Shown piece by piece: positions 1 through 5,916 of a stretch of DNA of 6,416 nt. Position 1 is the first letter of the stretch. Every line of letters begins with the position of its first letter. The notes beneath the pieces were generated by a model. It had not been told where the DNA came from, ran no database searches, and was given only the letters and a program-made list of their open reading frames with translations. This stretch comes from CAIKZJ01 sp964626015. Lineage in GTDB: Bacteria > Bacteroidota > Ignavibacteria > Tepidaquicellales > Tepidaquicellaceae. The translations under genes were made by a program, and so were the position numbers. The stretch is from assembly GCA_964626015.1 (NCBI GenBank), contig CAZVCC010000099.1:1-6416 (forward strand), in the 5' to 3' direction.

Positions 1-1680
1 GTGACTAAGTATGGTGTAACGAGCATGCCCGGTACATTAATAGATAAAATAATGATATCGAAGGGCTCTAATTCGGTGATGCAGGGATATGAATCAATCA
101 GCGGGATAATGAACGTGTTACTGAAAGACTATGGTACATCGGACAGGTTTATGCTGAACGGGTTTATGAACAGCATGTTAGAGAAGCAGATGAACATAAA
201 TACAACCGCAAAACTAAACAACTGGAACACTATAGTTTCGTTCCAGACTGTACAGGAGCCGAAAAGAATGGACGAGAACAACGATTCATTTCTTGATGCA
301 CCGCTGACGACACGCTATATGTTTTACAACAAATGGGTGCACGGTGCGGATGAAGAAGATGATAATACTAATGTAACTATAGGGATTAAGTATCTTGATG
401 AGAAGAGAATAGGCGGACAGACAAACTACAACTTCGATACGGATAAAGGGTCGAGCAATGTTTACGGGCAAACGGTTGACATACAGAACGGGGATGCCTA
501 TTTAAGAATAAGCCAGAAGACGGGGGAAGAATCGCAGCTAAAGTTCTTCGCATCGGGGCTTTTCTTTAATCAGGAATCATACTACGGTGTTACAAAGTAC
601 AATGCAGAGCAGAAAAATTTCTATACAAACGCAATCTTTGAATTTCCCGTTATTAAGAAGGGATACCTAAGAGCGGGTGCTTCTTATAAATACGAGAACA
701 TAGTAGAGAACATAAACTTTCTGCAGGCAGTGCCCAAGACATACGCGGGAACATACGACAAGCTTGAATCCGTACCGGGTGTGTTTACGGAAGCCTCTTA
801 CGACGCAGAGCCGATAGAAACATCGTTTATTGCGGGGTTGAGGCTTGACGCACACAACAAATACGGATTAGTAACAACGCCAAGACTTCTGATAAGGCAT
901 CAGCTTACAAAAGAGACTGTGATTCGGGCTTCGATAGGAACGGGATTCAGAACAATCAACTTATTCAGCGAATACTCGAACCTTCTGGCAAGCGGAAGGA
1001 ACATCCTTGTTCCGTCGGAGCTGAATCCGGAAAAGATGGTTAACTTTGGTGTGGACGTGCTACAGTATTTTAATATCGGTCCTGTTTCGGGAAACATTAA
1101 CTTTGATTTTTACAGGACGGTTTTCAGCAACAAGATAATACCCGATTACGATGCGAACACACTTGCTGTTACGTTCGTTAACAACAATGATGCTGCTTCG
1201 AACGTATTTCAGGTGGAATCAAGTTTTACGATACTGAACAATCTTGACCTTAAGGTAGCTTACAAGCTGATAGACCAGTACTACTACCAGAACGGTGTAA
1301 AGACTGAGCAGTACTTCAGTCCGAAACACAGGGTGCTGTCTTCGGTATCTTACAGTCCTTACGACAGAAACTGGAACATCAATTTTTCTTTCCAGTGGTT
1401 TGGTACACAAACGCTGCCATCAACGAAAGATTACCCCGTTGGGTTACAGAGACCTTCGCAATCGGAGGCGTACTCAATACTTAACGGACAATTCTCAAAG
1501 AACTTTAAACACTTTGAGGCATACATAGGAGTCGAGAATATATTCGACTTCACGCAGTCGAATCCGATAATAGACCCGCAGAATCCCTTCAGCCAGTATT
1601 TCGATACGTCATACATCTGGGGACCAACGGCGGGAAGGTCTTTTTATCTCGGGTTCAGGCTGTTATTTGATAAACTATAA
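1..1680 (+). CDS. TonB-dependent outer-membrane receptor, 3' part (5' end outside the window)
   Basis: This is the C-terminal 559 residues of an outer-membrane receptor that would import a ligand using TonB-transmitted energy. The first ~45 residues are the end of the plug domain: a segment around residues 14-42 reads like the usual 'IDKI.I.KG..SV..GYESISG..NV.LK' signature. The rest alternates short polar loops and amphipathic strands with many aromatic residues, as in a 22-stranded barrel. GTGFR at residues 313-317, followed by LFSE (321-324) and 'LNPEKMVNFG', is the conserved mid-barrel region. The C-terminus (AGRSFYLGFRLLFDKL) is a typical final strand, then TAA. The GTG at base 1 is not a believable start: signal peptide, TonB box and most of the plug are missing, so the gene begins upstream of the window. 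The 'GYESISG' plug form and the 'LLASGRN' barrel segment resemble receptors I associate with heavy-metal-domain proteins in Bacteroidota (from memory). A metal-binding protein follows 50 bases downstream, which suggests a metal or metal-chelate ligand. Receptor identity is sure; the substrate is not. Confidence 0.93.
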   Translation: MTKYGVTSMPGTLIDKIMISKGSNSVMQGYESISGIMNVLLKDYGTSDRFMLNGFMNSMLEKQMNINTTAKLNNWNTIVSFQTVQEPKRMDENNDSFLDAPLTTRYMFYNKWVHGADEEDDNTNVTIGIKYLDEKRIGGQTNYNFDTDKGSSNVYGQTVDIQNGDAYLRISQKTGEESQLKFFASGLFFNQESYYGVTKYNAEQKNFYTNAIFEFPVIKKGYLRAGASYKYENIVENINFLQAVPKTYAGTYDKLESVPGVFTEASYDAEPIETSFIAGLRLDAHNKYGLVTTPRLLIRHQLTKETVIRASIGTGFRTINLFSEYSNLLASGRNILVPSELNPEKMVNFGVDVLQYFNIGPVSGNINFDFYRTVFSNKIIPDYDANTLAVTFVNNNDAASNVFQVESSFTILNNLDLKVAYKLIDQYYYQNGVKTEQYFSPKHRVLSSVSYSPYDRNWNINFSFQWFGTQTLPSTKDYPVGLQRPSQSEAYSILNGQFSKNFKHFEAYIGVENIFDFTQSNPIIDPQNPFSQYFDTSYIWGPTAGRSFYLGFRLLFDKL

Positions 1681-1713
1681 ATTAATTTAAAATGTTAAAC
1701 ATAACAATAAAAG

Positions 1714-1720
1714 AAAGGAA
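1714..1720 (+). promoter_or_regulatory. Ribosome binding site deciding the YHS protein start
   Basis: AAAGGAA lies 10 bases before the ATG at 1731. The earlier in-frame ATG at 1692 follows the receptor stop by only 11 AT-rich bases with no purine-rich site, and using it would put 13 charged or polar residues in front of a clean signal peptide. The 1731 start is therefore preferred. Confidence 0.65.
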
Positions 1721-1730
1721 AACCATTAAA

Positions 1731-2185
1731 ATGAAGATGAGAATCTTATCTTTGGTATTATTCGCTGCATTAATATTCGCAGCAACTACAATAGTAAACG
1801 CACAGGAAAAAAGCTGCTGTGATGAAAAGACAAAATCAGAATGTACGACAACAAAAGGAACTGACTGTACGACAAAAACCGGAAACTCACAGGGAACGGT
1901 TTCGGACTCTGCAAAGCTCTGTCCCGTATCGGGCGAGCCGGTTGACCACGAAGGTGCATCGGTGAAGTTCACGTATTTAGGAAAAGAATATGAATTCTGC
2001 TGCGGCGGATGCCTAAAGAAATTCAAAGCAGAACCGATGACATACATAAAGACTGAAATAATGTGTCCGGTTATGGGTGAAGCAGCATCAAAAGACGTTT
2101 CAACGGTAGTTGACGGTGTGAAGTATTATTTCTGCTGCGAGGGATGCATTGCGAAATTCGAGAAGAATCCGAGCAAGTACTTAGA
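1731..2185 (+). CDS. Exported Cys-rich protein with two YHS/TRASH-type metal-binding domains, 3' end lost in assembly gap
   Basis: At least 151 residues, starting at ATG 1731. Residues 1-24 form a Sec signal peptide (MKMR, hydrophobic core, cleavage likely after VNA at 24), so the mature protein is probably periplasmic. Residues 26-60 are a polar Thr/Lys-rich linker with four extra cysteines (C29, C30, C38, C46). Two repeats follow. Domain 1 (about 62-107) has CPVSG with C64, then FCCGGC with C90, C91 and C94. Domain 2 (about 108-151) has CPVMG with C112, then FCCEGC with C135, C136 and C139. Both end in 'KF....P..Y'. The C-x22-25-C-x3-C spacing matches the YHS/TRASH zinc-ribbon-like family, whose members bind or sense heavy metals such as copper. 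The 50-base spacing suggests co-transcription with the upstream receptor. The second module is nearly complete at base 2185, where the N run begins; reading through the Ns gives a meaningless Lys/Arg-rich tail. A role as periplasmic metal buffer or carrier is inferred; the metal is unknown. Confidence 0.88.
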
Positions 2186-2285
2186 NNNNNNNNNNNNNNN
2201 NNNNNNNNNNNNNNNNNNNNNNNNNNNNNNNNNNNNNNNNNNNNNNNNNNNNNNNNNNNNNNNNNNNNNNNNNNNNNNNNNNNNN
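2186..2285. other. Assembly gap: 100 Ns
   Basis: A run of exactly 100 N characters, the conventional placeholder for a scaffold gap of unknown length. The true distance between the YHS gene and the sequence after 2285 cannot be known from this window, and whole genes may be missing here. The sequence just after the gap carries a degenerate repeat, a plausible cause of the assembly break. Confidence 0.99.
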
Positions 2286-2330
2286 GATTTATTGCCCGCG
2301 AGAAAGAGAGGGAAAGAAAGGAAGCAAATC

Positions 2331-2380
2331 ATTTGAACGCGGGTGAGCACGGATGAAAACTGATTATCGCAGATTTTCCT
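2331..2380 (+). repeat. Degenerate 10-bp-period tandem repeat
   Basis: Five consecutive decamers line up without gaps: ATTTGAACGC, GGGTGAGCAC, GGATGAAAAC, TGATTATCGC, AGATTTTCCT. The shared pattern is roughly (G/A)GAT(G/T)A..(A/G)C. A related CGCAGATTT word recurs at the right end of the window. This resembles dispersed intergenic repeats of the 'CACGGATTTACACGGAT' kind that I recall from several bacterial genomes; the family assignment is from memory. It is not a CRISPR: there are no spacers and the unit is too short. Confidence 0.55.
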
Positions 2381-2417
2381 TTGTAAAGACTGCGGATAAG
2401 TCATTTGTTATATATAT

Positions 2418-2425
2418 TATATTTG
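2418..2425 (+). promoter_or_regulatory. Possible Bacteroidota-type -7 promoter element (TATATTTG)
   Basis: TATATTTG fits the TAnnTTTG -7 consensus used by the primary sigma factor of Bacteroidota and lies 65 bases before the RDD start, inside an AT-rich tract. The matching -33 TTTG is not at the right distance: the nearest copies, at 2404-2407 and 2380-2383, leave gaps of 10 and 34 bases. This is therefore only half a promoter and may be chance in AT-rich DNA. Confidence 0.3.
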
Positions 2426-2490
2426 AATAAATACAAATCTTTTATGAAACGAAATGTGATTTTATACGTCTAAATAATAAAAGGAATATT

Positions 2491-2910
2491 ATGGAAGAGA
2501 CTAATTTATATATAGATACAAAAGGCAGCATAACTACTCCGATGGTTGAGGCGGATGCGGGGAAAAGACTGTTAAATCTTATAATAGACATTGCAGTTGT
2601 TATATTTTTGATAGTAGTATTTAACACCGTAATTTATTCGAGCAGCATATTTTCAATTCTTGGGTTGATGAGGGTACTGGATATGCTGATTGTTTTTACT
2701 TATTTCTACGGATTAGAAAATTCATTGGGACAGACTGTCGGGAAAATGCTGACGAAGACAAAGGTTGTAACGCTTGAAGGGGGCAAGCCGACAACACAGC
2801 AGATGTTAGTCAGAACATTTTCGAGAGTCATACCATTTGAGCCAATACTTCTTATCGGCGGGAAATGGCTTCATGATTCGCTTTCGAAGACAAAGGTAGT
2901 GAACCTGTAA
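2491..2910 (+). CDS. Small RDD-family membrane protein
   Basis: 139 residues, ATG at 2491 preceded by AAGGA at 2481-2485 (5-base spacing). The family name comes from conserved Arg and Asp residues: here R26 in 'AGKRLLN' and D33 inside the first hydrophobic helix (about 28-48). A second helix spans about 53-75, followed by the conserved 'SLGQTVGKMLTKTKVV' (78-93), a cytosolic basic stretch with 'LVRTFSRVIPF' (106-116), a short hydrophobic segment near 117-124, and a closing 'HDSLSKTKVV' (128-137). That order is typical of RDD proteins. The KTKVV motif occurs twice (89-93 and 133-137) with 13 identical bases (2753-2765 and 2885-2897). Family members are inner-membrane proteins of mostly unknown function; some have been linked to transport or ion exchange. 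It stands alone on the plus strand, convergent with the minus-strand operon whose stop is 62 bases away. It has no visible link to the YHS gene because of the gap. Confidence 0.85.
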   Translation: MEETNLYIDTKGSITTPMVEADAGKRLLNLIIDIAVVIFLIVVFNTVIYSSSIFSILGLMRVLDMLIVFTYFYGLENSLGQTVGKMLTKTKVVTLEGGKPTTQQMLVRTFSRVIPFEPILLIGGKWLHDSLSKTKVVNL

Positions 2911-2972
2911 GGGAGAAGAATGTTAGCCGGTTCGCTGCCAAACTAAGGTTTATGGTTGAGATTGCTACGTAA

Positions 2973-3338
2973 TTAAGTTGTCCTTAATATCTTTTCCATT
3001 TTTCTACCTTTAGCCAGTTCGTCCACTAACTTATCGAGATACCTTACTTGTTTTGTAAGGGGGTTTTCAATTTCTTCAATACGATAGCCGCAAATTACAC
3101 CTGTTATAAGTTTGGCGTTAGAATTTATTTTTGCTTTACCGAAGAATGTTTCAAATGTTGCTTTTTCATCAATTAATTCCTTCAGCTTTTTATTGTCAAA
3201 GCCCGTAAGCCATTCAATTACCTGATGTAATTCTTCTTTTGTTCTTCCTTTGCTTACAACTTTTGTGACGTAATGCGGATAAACCGATGCAAAGGTCATT
3301 TGAGCTATTCGCTTGTCGTGTTCGGGTGTTGTTTTCAT
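2973..3338 (-). CDS. DUF2200 family protein
   Basis: 121 residues, a usual length for the family, with no signal peptide or membrane segment, so cytosolic. It matches DUF2200 along its whole length: 'FASVYPHYVTK' (16-26), 'KGRTKEEL' (30-37), 'VIEWLTGFD' (40-48), 'TFETFF' (61-66), 'LITGVICGYRIEEIENPL' (77-94) and 'QVRYLDKLVDELAKGRKMEKIL' near the C-terminus. The function of the family is unknown to me. It is the last gene of the minus-strand operon: its ATG (3336-3338) overlaps the TGA of the upstream OmdA-like gene in an ATGA arrangement, which usually means translational coupling. No convincing terminator follows; a weak 6-bp AT-rich inverted repeat (2972-2977 / 2983-2988) overlaps its own stop codon. 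Confidence 0.9.
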   Translation of the reverse strand: MKTTPEHDKRIAQMTFASVYPHYVTKVVSKGRTKEELHQVIEWLTGFDNKKLKELIDEKATFETFFGKAKINSNAKLITGVICGYRIEEIENPLTKQVRYLDKLVDELAKGRKMEKILRTT

Positions 3339-3625
3339 ATGTCAAGATTTTTAAACCATTTTTTAGCCGATGCTCTGCGGTGCGGACAGCCGGGCCAGCA
3401 ACATGGCTGCCGTTTTCCTTCTTTTAATTCTACCAGCAGACGGTGAATATGTTCTGTTCTCGTTTCAGATTTCCTAACGATAGTAACCCAGCAAATCCAT
3501 TCGTTTCGCTGAATGGGGGTGAGTCTGTTCCACCGTTCAAGAATATCCGAATCTTTTTTCAATGCCTTTTTCAAATCATCGGGCACTTTGTGCAGAATGC
3601 CATCGGCGACAATTGTCTTTGTCAT
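3335..3625 (-). CDS. YdeI/OmpD-associated (OmdA) family protein, small
   Basis: 96 residues. The sequence reads as the short, mainly helical form of the YdeI/OmpD-associated family: 'DGILHKVPDDLKKAL' (8-22), 'WNRLTP..RNEWICWV' (32-47), 'KSETRTEHI' (52-60) and the striking 'GKRQPCCWPGCPHR' (70-83) with cysteines C75, C76 and C80. In Pfam the family is described as bacteriocin-protection or OmpD-associated; the biochemical role is not established, and the Cys/His cluster could bind metal (inference). No signal peptide is present. It starts 12 bases after the stop of the DUF1801 fusion gene and its TGA overlaps the DUF2200 ATG. No Shine-Dalgarno-like site precedes the ATG (AT-only leader), so translation probably relies on coupling or an AT-rich leader, as is common in Bacteroidota. 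Confidence 0.85.
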   Translation of the reverse strand: MTKTIVADGILHKVPDDLKKALKKDSDILERWNRLTPIQRNEWICWVTIVRKSETRTEHIHRLLVELKEGKRQPCCWPGCPHRRASAKKWFKNLDI

Positions 3626-3637
3626 TTAATTTATTTG

Positions 3638-4438
3638 TTATTTAAGCCGCCTTAAAACGCCTTTTCGTTTAACAATGTTTTTATAGTCCCACTGAATTTC
3701 TTTTGATTTTTTAAGCCAACGATTCAGGTCTTTGGTGCTAATATCCGAAACATCGCTGTAGAAAACGGAAGCGTCTTTAAATTTTCCGCCGCGTACCCCT
3801 AATCCCTTTTCGGAAAAATCTGCACCGCTCCAAAACATTAATCTCAATCCCCGTTTCTCTTTGCTGTATCCTACGATGGGGTTACCGTCTAAAAACCACA
3901 CAGGATGCCCATGCCAGACTTTATATTCTGCTTCGGGCAAAGCGTTACAAATTTCCTGATAGAGCAAATCACAGATTTTCTTATCAGCGGAAGTTTGTTT
4001 GGCGTGATAAGAAAGGATGTCTTTGCTGAAGCTTTGGGTTTTAAGCTTGTTAGGATTTTTATTGGATTTTTGCGGGGATATTTTCATATCTTCTTCAGCC
4101 CTATACCTTACTATCTTTTTTATCAATGCTAAGGGCAGGGGTTTTTTAATTGAAAACTGAATTGCCCCTTTTGAAGTTTTATAATTTTTGAGTTCTTTCT
4201 TAAAATGAACAATCGGTTTAGGTGTCGGGTAGAAGCCTATATGTTCTTTATGTACGGCATAGTAAACCAATGTTTTGTTTTGGCGGAATGCCGGCATTCC
4301 ATAGCTGATAGTTTCCGCCGCTTTTGGTGCGGCTTGCTTGATTGCCAGCCGAAGCTGCTGAAGGATTTTTCGAGTTTCAGCAGAACAGGATGAGTGATAC
4401 CCGTCTATGTCTTTAAATTTCAAGCTGCTTTTATTCAT
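3638..4438 (-). CDS. Fusion of two DUF1801 (YdhG-like) domains
   Basis: 266 residues, about twice the length of a single-domain DUF1801 protein. Domain 1 (about 8-118) has the classic pattern 'IDGYHSSCSAETRKILQQLR' (11-30), 'AETISYGMPAF' (41-51), 'HIGFYPTPKPI' (66-76), 'SKGAIQFSIKKPLPLALI' (89-106) and 'IVRYRAEED' (109-117). A basic, Asn/Lys-rich linker (119-137) leads to domain 2 (about 138-260): 'YHAKQTSADKKICDLL', 'LPEAEYKVWHGHPVWFLDGN' (167-186), 'GYSKEKRGLRLMFWSG' (190-205), 'GKFKDASVFYSD' and 'IQWDYKNIVKRKG' (248-260). Domain 2 looks like a complete version of the other DUF1801 subtype, which is usually a separate protein. The family has a frataxin-like fold and includes Bacillus subtilis Fra/YdhG, reported as an iron chaperone; whether this copy handles iron is unknown. 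No signal peptide or membrane helix. It lies 3 bases after the membrane-protein stop and 12 bases before the OmdA-like gene. Confidence 0.88.
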   Translation of the reverse strand: MNKSSLKFKDIDGYHSSCSAETRKILQQLRLAIKQAAPKAAETISYGMPAFRQNKTLVYYAVHKEHIGFYPTPKPIVHFKKELKNYKTSKGAIQFSIKKPLPLALIKKIVRYRAEEDMKISPQKSNKNPNKLKTQSFSKDILSYHAKQTSADKKICDLLYQEICNALPEAEYKVWHGHPVWFLDGNPIVGYSKEKRGLRLMFWSGADFSEKGLGVRGGKFKDASVFYSDVSDISTKDLNRWLKKSKEIQWDYKNIVKRKGVLRRLK

Positions 4439-4441
4439 ATA

Positions 4442-5089
4442 TCAAATTGTATTTTTAATCGATTTAAACTTTTGTGGATTCGGAACAATTTGTTTAAAGT
4501 CCTCCTTTTTGGTAAAATACTCGAGACTTAAGATTAACAACATTGAGCTAACCAAGGTTATTTTCTGCATTACAGCCAACAAGCCCCAATCTCCTGCACC
4601 GTATAAGAATAAAGTATAATAAAAAGTTAACATACAAATGACACAGCAGAATTTCAACAATTGAAGTTTTGTCTTAAGGATAAAAACCGTTATATAAAAC
4701 AATCCAAGCAAGGATAATGTGCTGGATATTGTAATCATTAAATCGTGAAGAGGTGTAGCAATGAGGAAGTTGAATAGAATGTTTGCAATCCCAACAATTT
4801 TCAAGACAGTTGCAGCATGTTTGGACGACATCTTTTTTGACATGTTGATGAAAAACAAACCATAAGCGACGGAGTGGAATGCCATGCCAATGATTGCATA
4901 AATTCTATACGAGTTCTCTTCGCCGTTAAATGCTTTTTCTTCAAACAAGTTACTTATAAAATTTTTCGTCCAGTCAAATCCTGTTGAATTCTTATCGAGT
5001 AATGAACCCCCCGGATAGAATGAGACTGTTACTGCCATTAATATCACGGAAATAATTAGAAGTATTAATACTGAATGTTTTTTAATCAT
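4442..5089 (-). CDS. Six-helix integral membrane protein, possibly DUF998-like
   Basis: 215 residues with about six hydrophobic segments: roughly 7-25, 62-82, 93-111, 117-138, 145-163 and 170-190. The first loop carries 'YPGG' (25-28) and 'TGFDWTKNFISNLFEE' (36-51), and 'ATPLHD' (111-116) ends the third helix. The 'YPGG...DW..N.IS.L' loop and the His-Asp pair recall DUF998-type membrane proteins, but the match is by eye and weak. The protein ends in a basic cytosolic tail (193-215). Function unknown. It sits between a secreted-protein gene (11-base gap upstream) and the DUF1801 fusion gene (3-base gap downstream), so it is almost certainly co-transcribed with both. Base composition is low in its 3' part (for example 14 of 60 bases are G or C at 4441-4500, which includes 3 bases outside the gene). 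Confidence 0.65.
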   Translation of the reverse strand: MIKKHSVLILLIISVILMAVTVSFYPGGSLLDKNSTGFDWTKNFISNLFEEKAFNGEENSYRIYAIIGMAFHSVAYGLFFINMSKKMSSKHAATVLKIVGIANILFNFLIATPLHDLMITISSTLSLLGLFYITVFILKTKLQLLKFCCVICMLTFYYTLFLYGAGDWGLLAVMQKITLVSSMLLILSLEYFTKKEDFKQIVPNPQKFKSIKNTI

Positions 5090-5100
5090 GTGTTTTATTG

Positions 5101-5754
5101 TTATTTGCTTTCTGCACCGTTAATTCTGTATACGACACAATAAGAATCTTTGTTTAGAGGACTTTTAAGCAGTTCGACAGAAATCCATTTTACAACATCA
5201 AGATGCTTTTCGATTTCCCGAGCATCTGTTATGTTGTTGTTTAAAGTAGTACTATTTTCGTAAAAGTATGTTATATAGTACAGGCTGCTATTTAAATCAG
5301 ATTGATTTTGCTGCTGAATTATATCCGTATAATTAAACTGAGCACCGAGCTCGTTTTTAAAAAAGTTTATAATTTTATTGTAGCGGGAGACAACAGAATC
5401 GAGATAAATGCTTCGTGATACGTCGGGCGTAGGGATTATGTCATTAGAAATAATTTTCATCTGATTGATTTGAAAGAGTGTACCATTGATGGAATGTGAT
5501 TTTTGATTTCGCTTAATGTTTATCTTTATATCGCTTACCTCCGCAAACTGCTTTACGATTTCCGGGTTGATTTTATATTTCCATTCACCGATATCCGGAA
5601 GGGTGTCATTTATAAACGAAGGAAAGCCTGCATCGGCACCATTCAGGCTGGTTTTAATGAGTACAATGATTGATTTTTGCTGTGCCTTGCTTTCTGATAA
5701 GCAAAGGCAAAAGAGAACCGCCAGAATTGATACTATTAAAATAAACTTTCTCAT
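5101..5754 (-). CDS. Secreted or periplasmic protein of unknown family
   Basis: 217 residues starting at ATG 5752-5754. I chose this start because it opens a Sec signal peptide (MRKFILIVSILAVLF..., residues 1-24, cleavage likely after SKA). An in-frame start 19 codons upstream would place an unrelated Phe/Lys-rich segment in front of it. There is no lipobox: the cysteines at 16 and 18 lie inside the hydrophobic core. The mature part is rich in Ile, Asn, Ser and Gln and looks like a mixed alpha/beta globular domain, with 'LNGADAGFPSFINDTLPDIGEW' near the N-terminus of the mature chain, a helical stretch around 'SVVSRYNKIINFFKNEL', and a C-terminal 'HLDVVKWISVELLKSPLNKDSYCVVYRINGAE'. I do not recognise the family. 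It is the first gene of the five-gene minus-strand operon, 11 bases before the membrane-protein gene, so a shared envelope role is possible. Confidence 0.8.
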   Translation of the reverse strand: MRKFILIVSILAVLFCLCLSESKAQQKSIIVLIKTSLNGADAGFPSFINDTLPDIGEWKYKINPEIVKQFAEVSDIKINIKRNQKSHSINGTLFQINQMKIISNDIIPTPDVSRSIYLDSVVSRYNKIINFFKNELGAQFNYTDIIQQQNQSDLNSSLYYITYFYENSTTLNNNITDAREIEKHLDVVKWISVELLKSPLNKDSYCVVYRINGAESK

Positions 5755-5916
5755 GGTTAATATTACTGATTGTTTATTAGAAAAACAAAATTTAAAAAAC
5801 TTAAATTCCAATGTTTGATAAAACAGTCTGCTTGATATATTTTTCCTGCTGTAATTTTACTGTTGAAATATCTTTTTGGAATAGTTATTTATTGTATAAA
5901 CAAACAGCACAATAAC
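5755..5916. promoter_or_regulatory. Divergent intergenic region between the minus-strand operon and tspO
   Basis: 162 bases, strongly AT-rich, separating two divergent start codons (5754 minus, 5917 plus). It must hold the promoter of the five-gene operon and probably that of tspO. I looked for TAnnTTTG/TTTG pairs on both strands and found only inexact versions, such as TAAATTTTG on the minus strand (complement of about 5787-5795), so I do not place a promoter. A small GTAA-TT-TTAC palindrome at 5851-5860 is too short to call an operator. Confidence 0.5.

Larger units (their letters stand above)
2286..2490. other. Non-coding stretch between gap and RDD gene
   Basis: No convincing gene is present. 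All three forward frames hit stops within about 75 bases of the gap and give low-complexity Lys/Arg/Glu-rich peptides from a purine-rich tract (about 2299-2325). The rest holds the 10-bp-period repeat at 2331-2380, then a very AT-rich segment with a possible promoter element just upstream of the RDD gene. Confidence 0.7.

Noticed and set aside
1..3. GTG at base 1 as the true start of the receptor
   Set aside because: The protein begins inside the plug domain with no signal peptide; the codon is simply the first in-frame start-like triplet at the window edge.
1682..2047. 121-residue minus-strand open frame opposite the YHS gene
   Set aside because: It is antisense to a well-supported gene with conserved metal-binding motifs and shows no family features of its own.
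1692..2336. A single 214-residue coding region running from ATG 1692 through the N run to 2336
   Set aside because: It crosses 100 unknown bases, its tail after the gap is low-complexity Lys/Arg-rich sequence, and the ribosome site and signal peptide support a start at 1731.
2331..2380. CRISPR-like array
   Set aside because: Units are contiguous 10-mers with no spacers, poorly conserved, and no cas gene is nearby.
2971..2990. Possible bidirectional terminator hairpin (ATTAAG / CTTAAT with a 5-base loop) between the convergent RDD and DUF2200 genes
   Set aside because: The stem is only 6 bp and AT-rich, overlaps the DUF2200 stop codon, and has no proper T-run after it on either strand.
5755..5811. 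Upstream ATG at 5811 extending the secreted protein by 19 residues
   Set aside because: It would bury the clear Sec signal peptide behind a Phe/Lys-rich leader coming from AT-rich intergenic DNA.
5863..5916. Upstream TTG start extending TspO by 18 residues
   Set aside because: The extension is absent from typical TspO proteins and TTG has no ribosome site; the ATG at 5917 gives the usual length.
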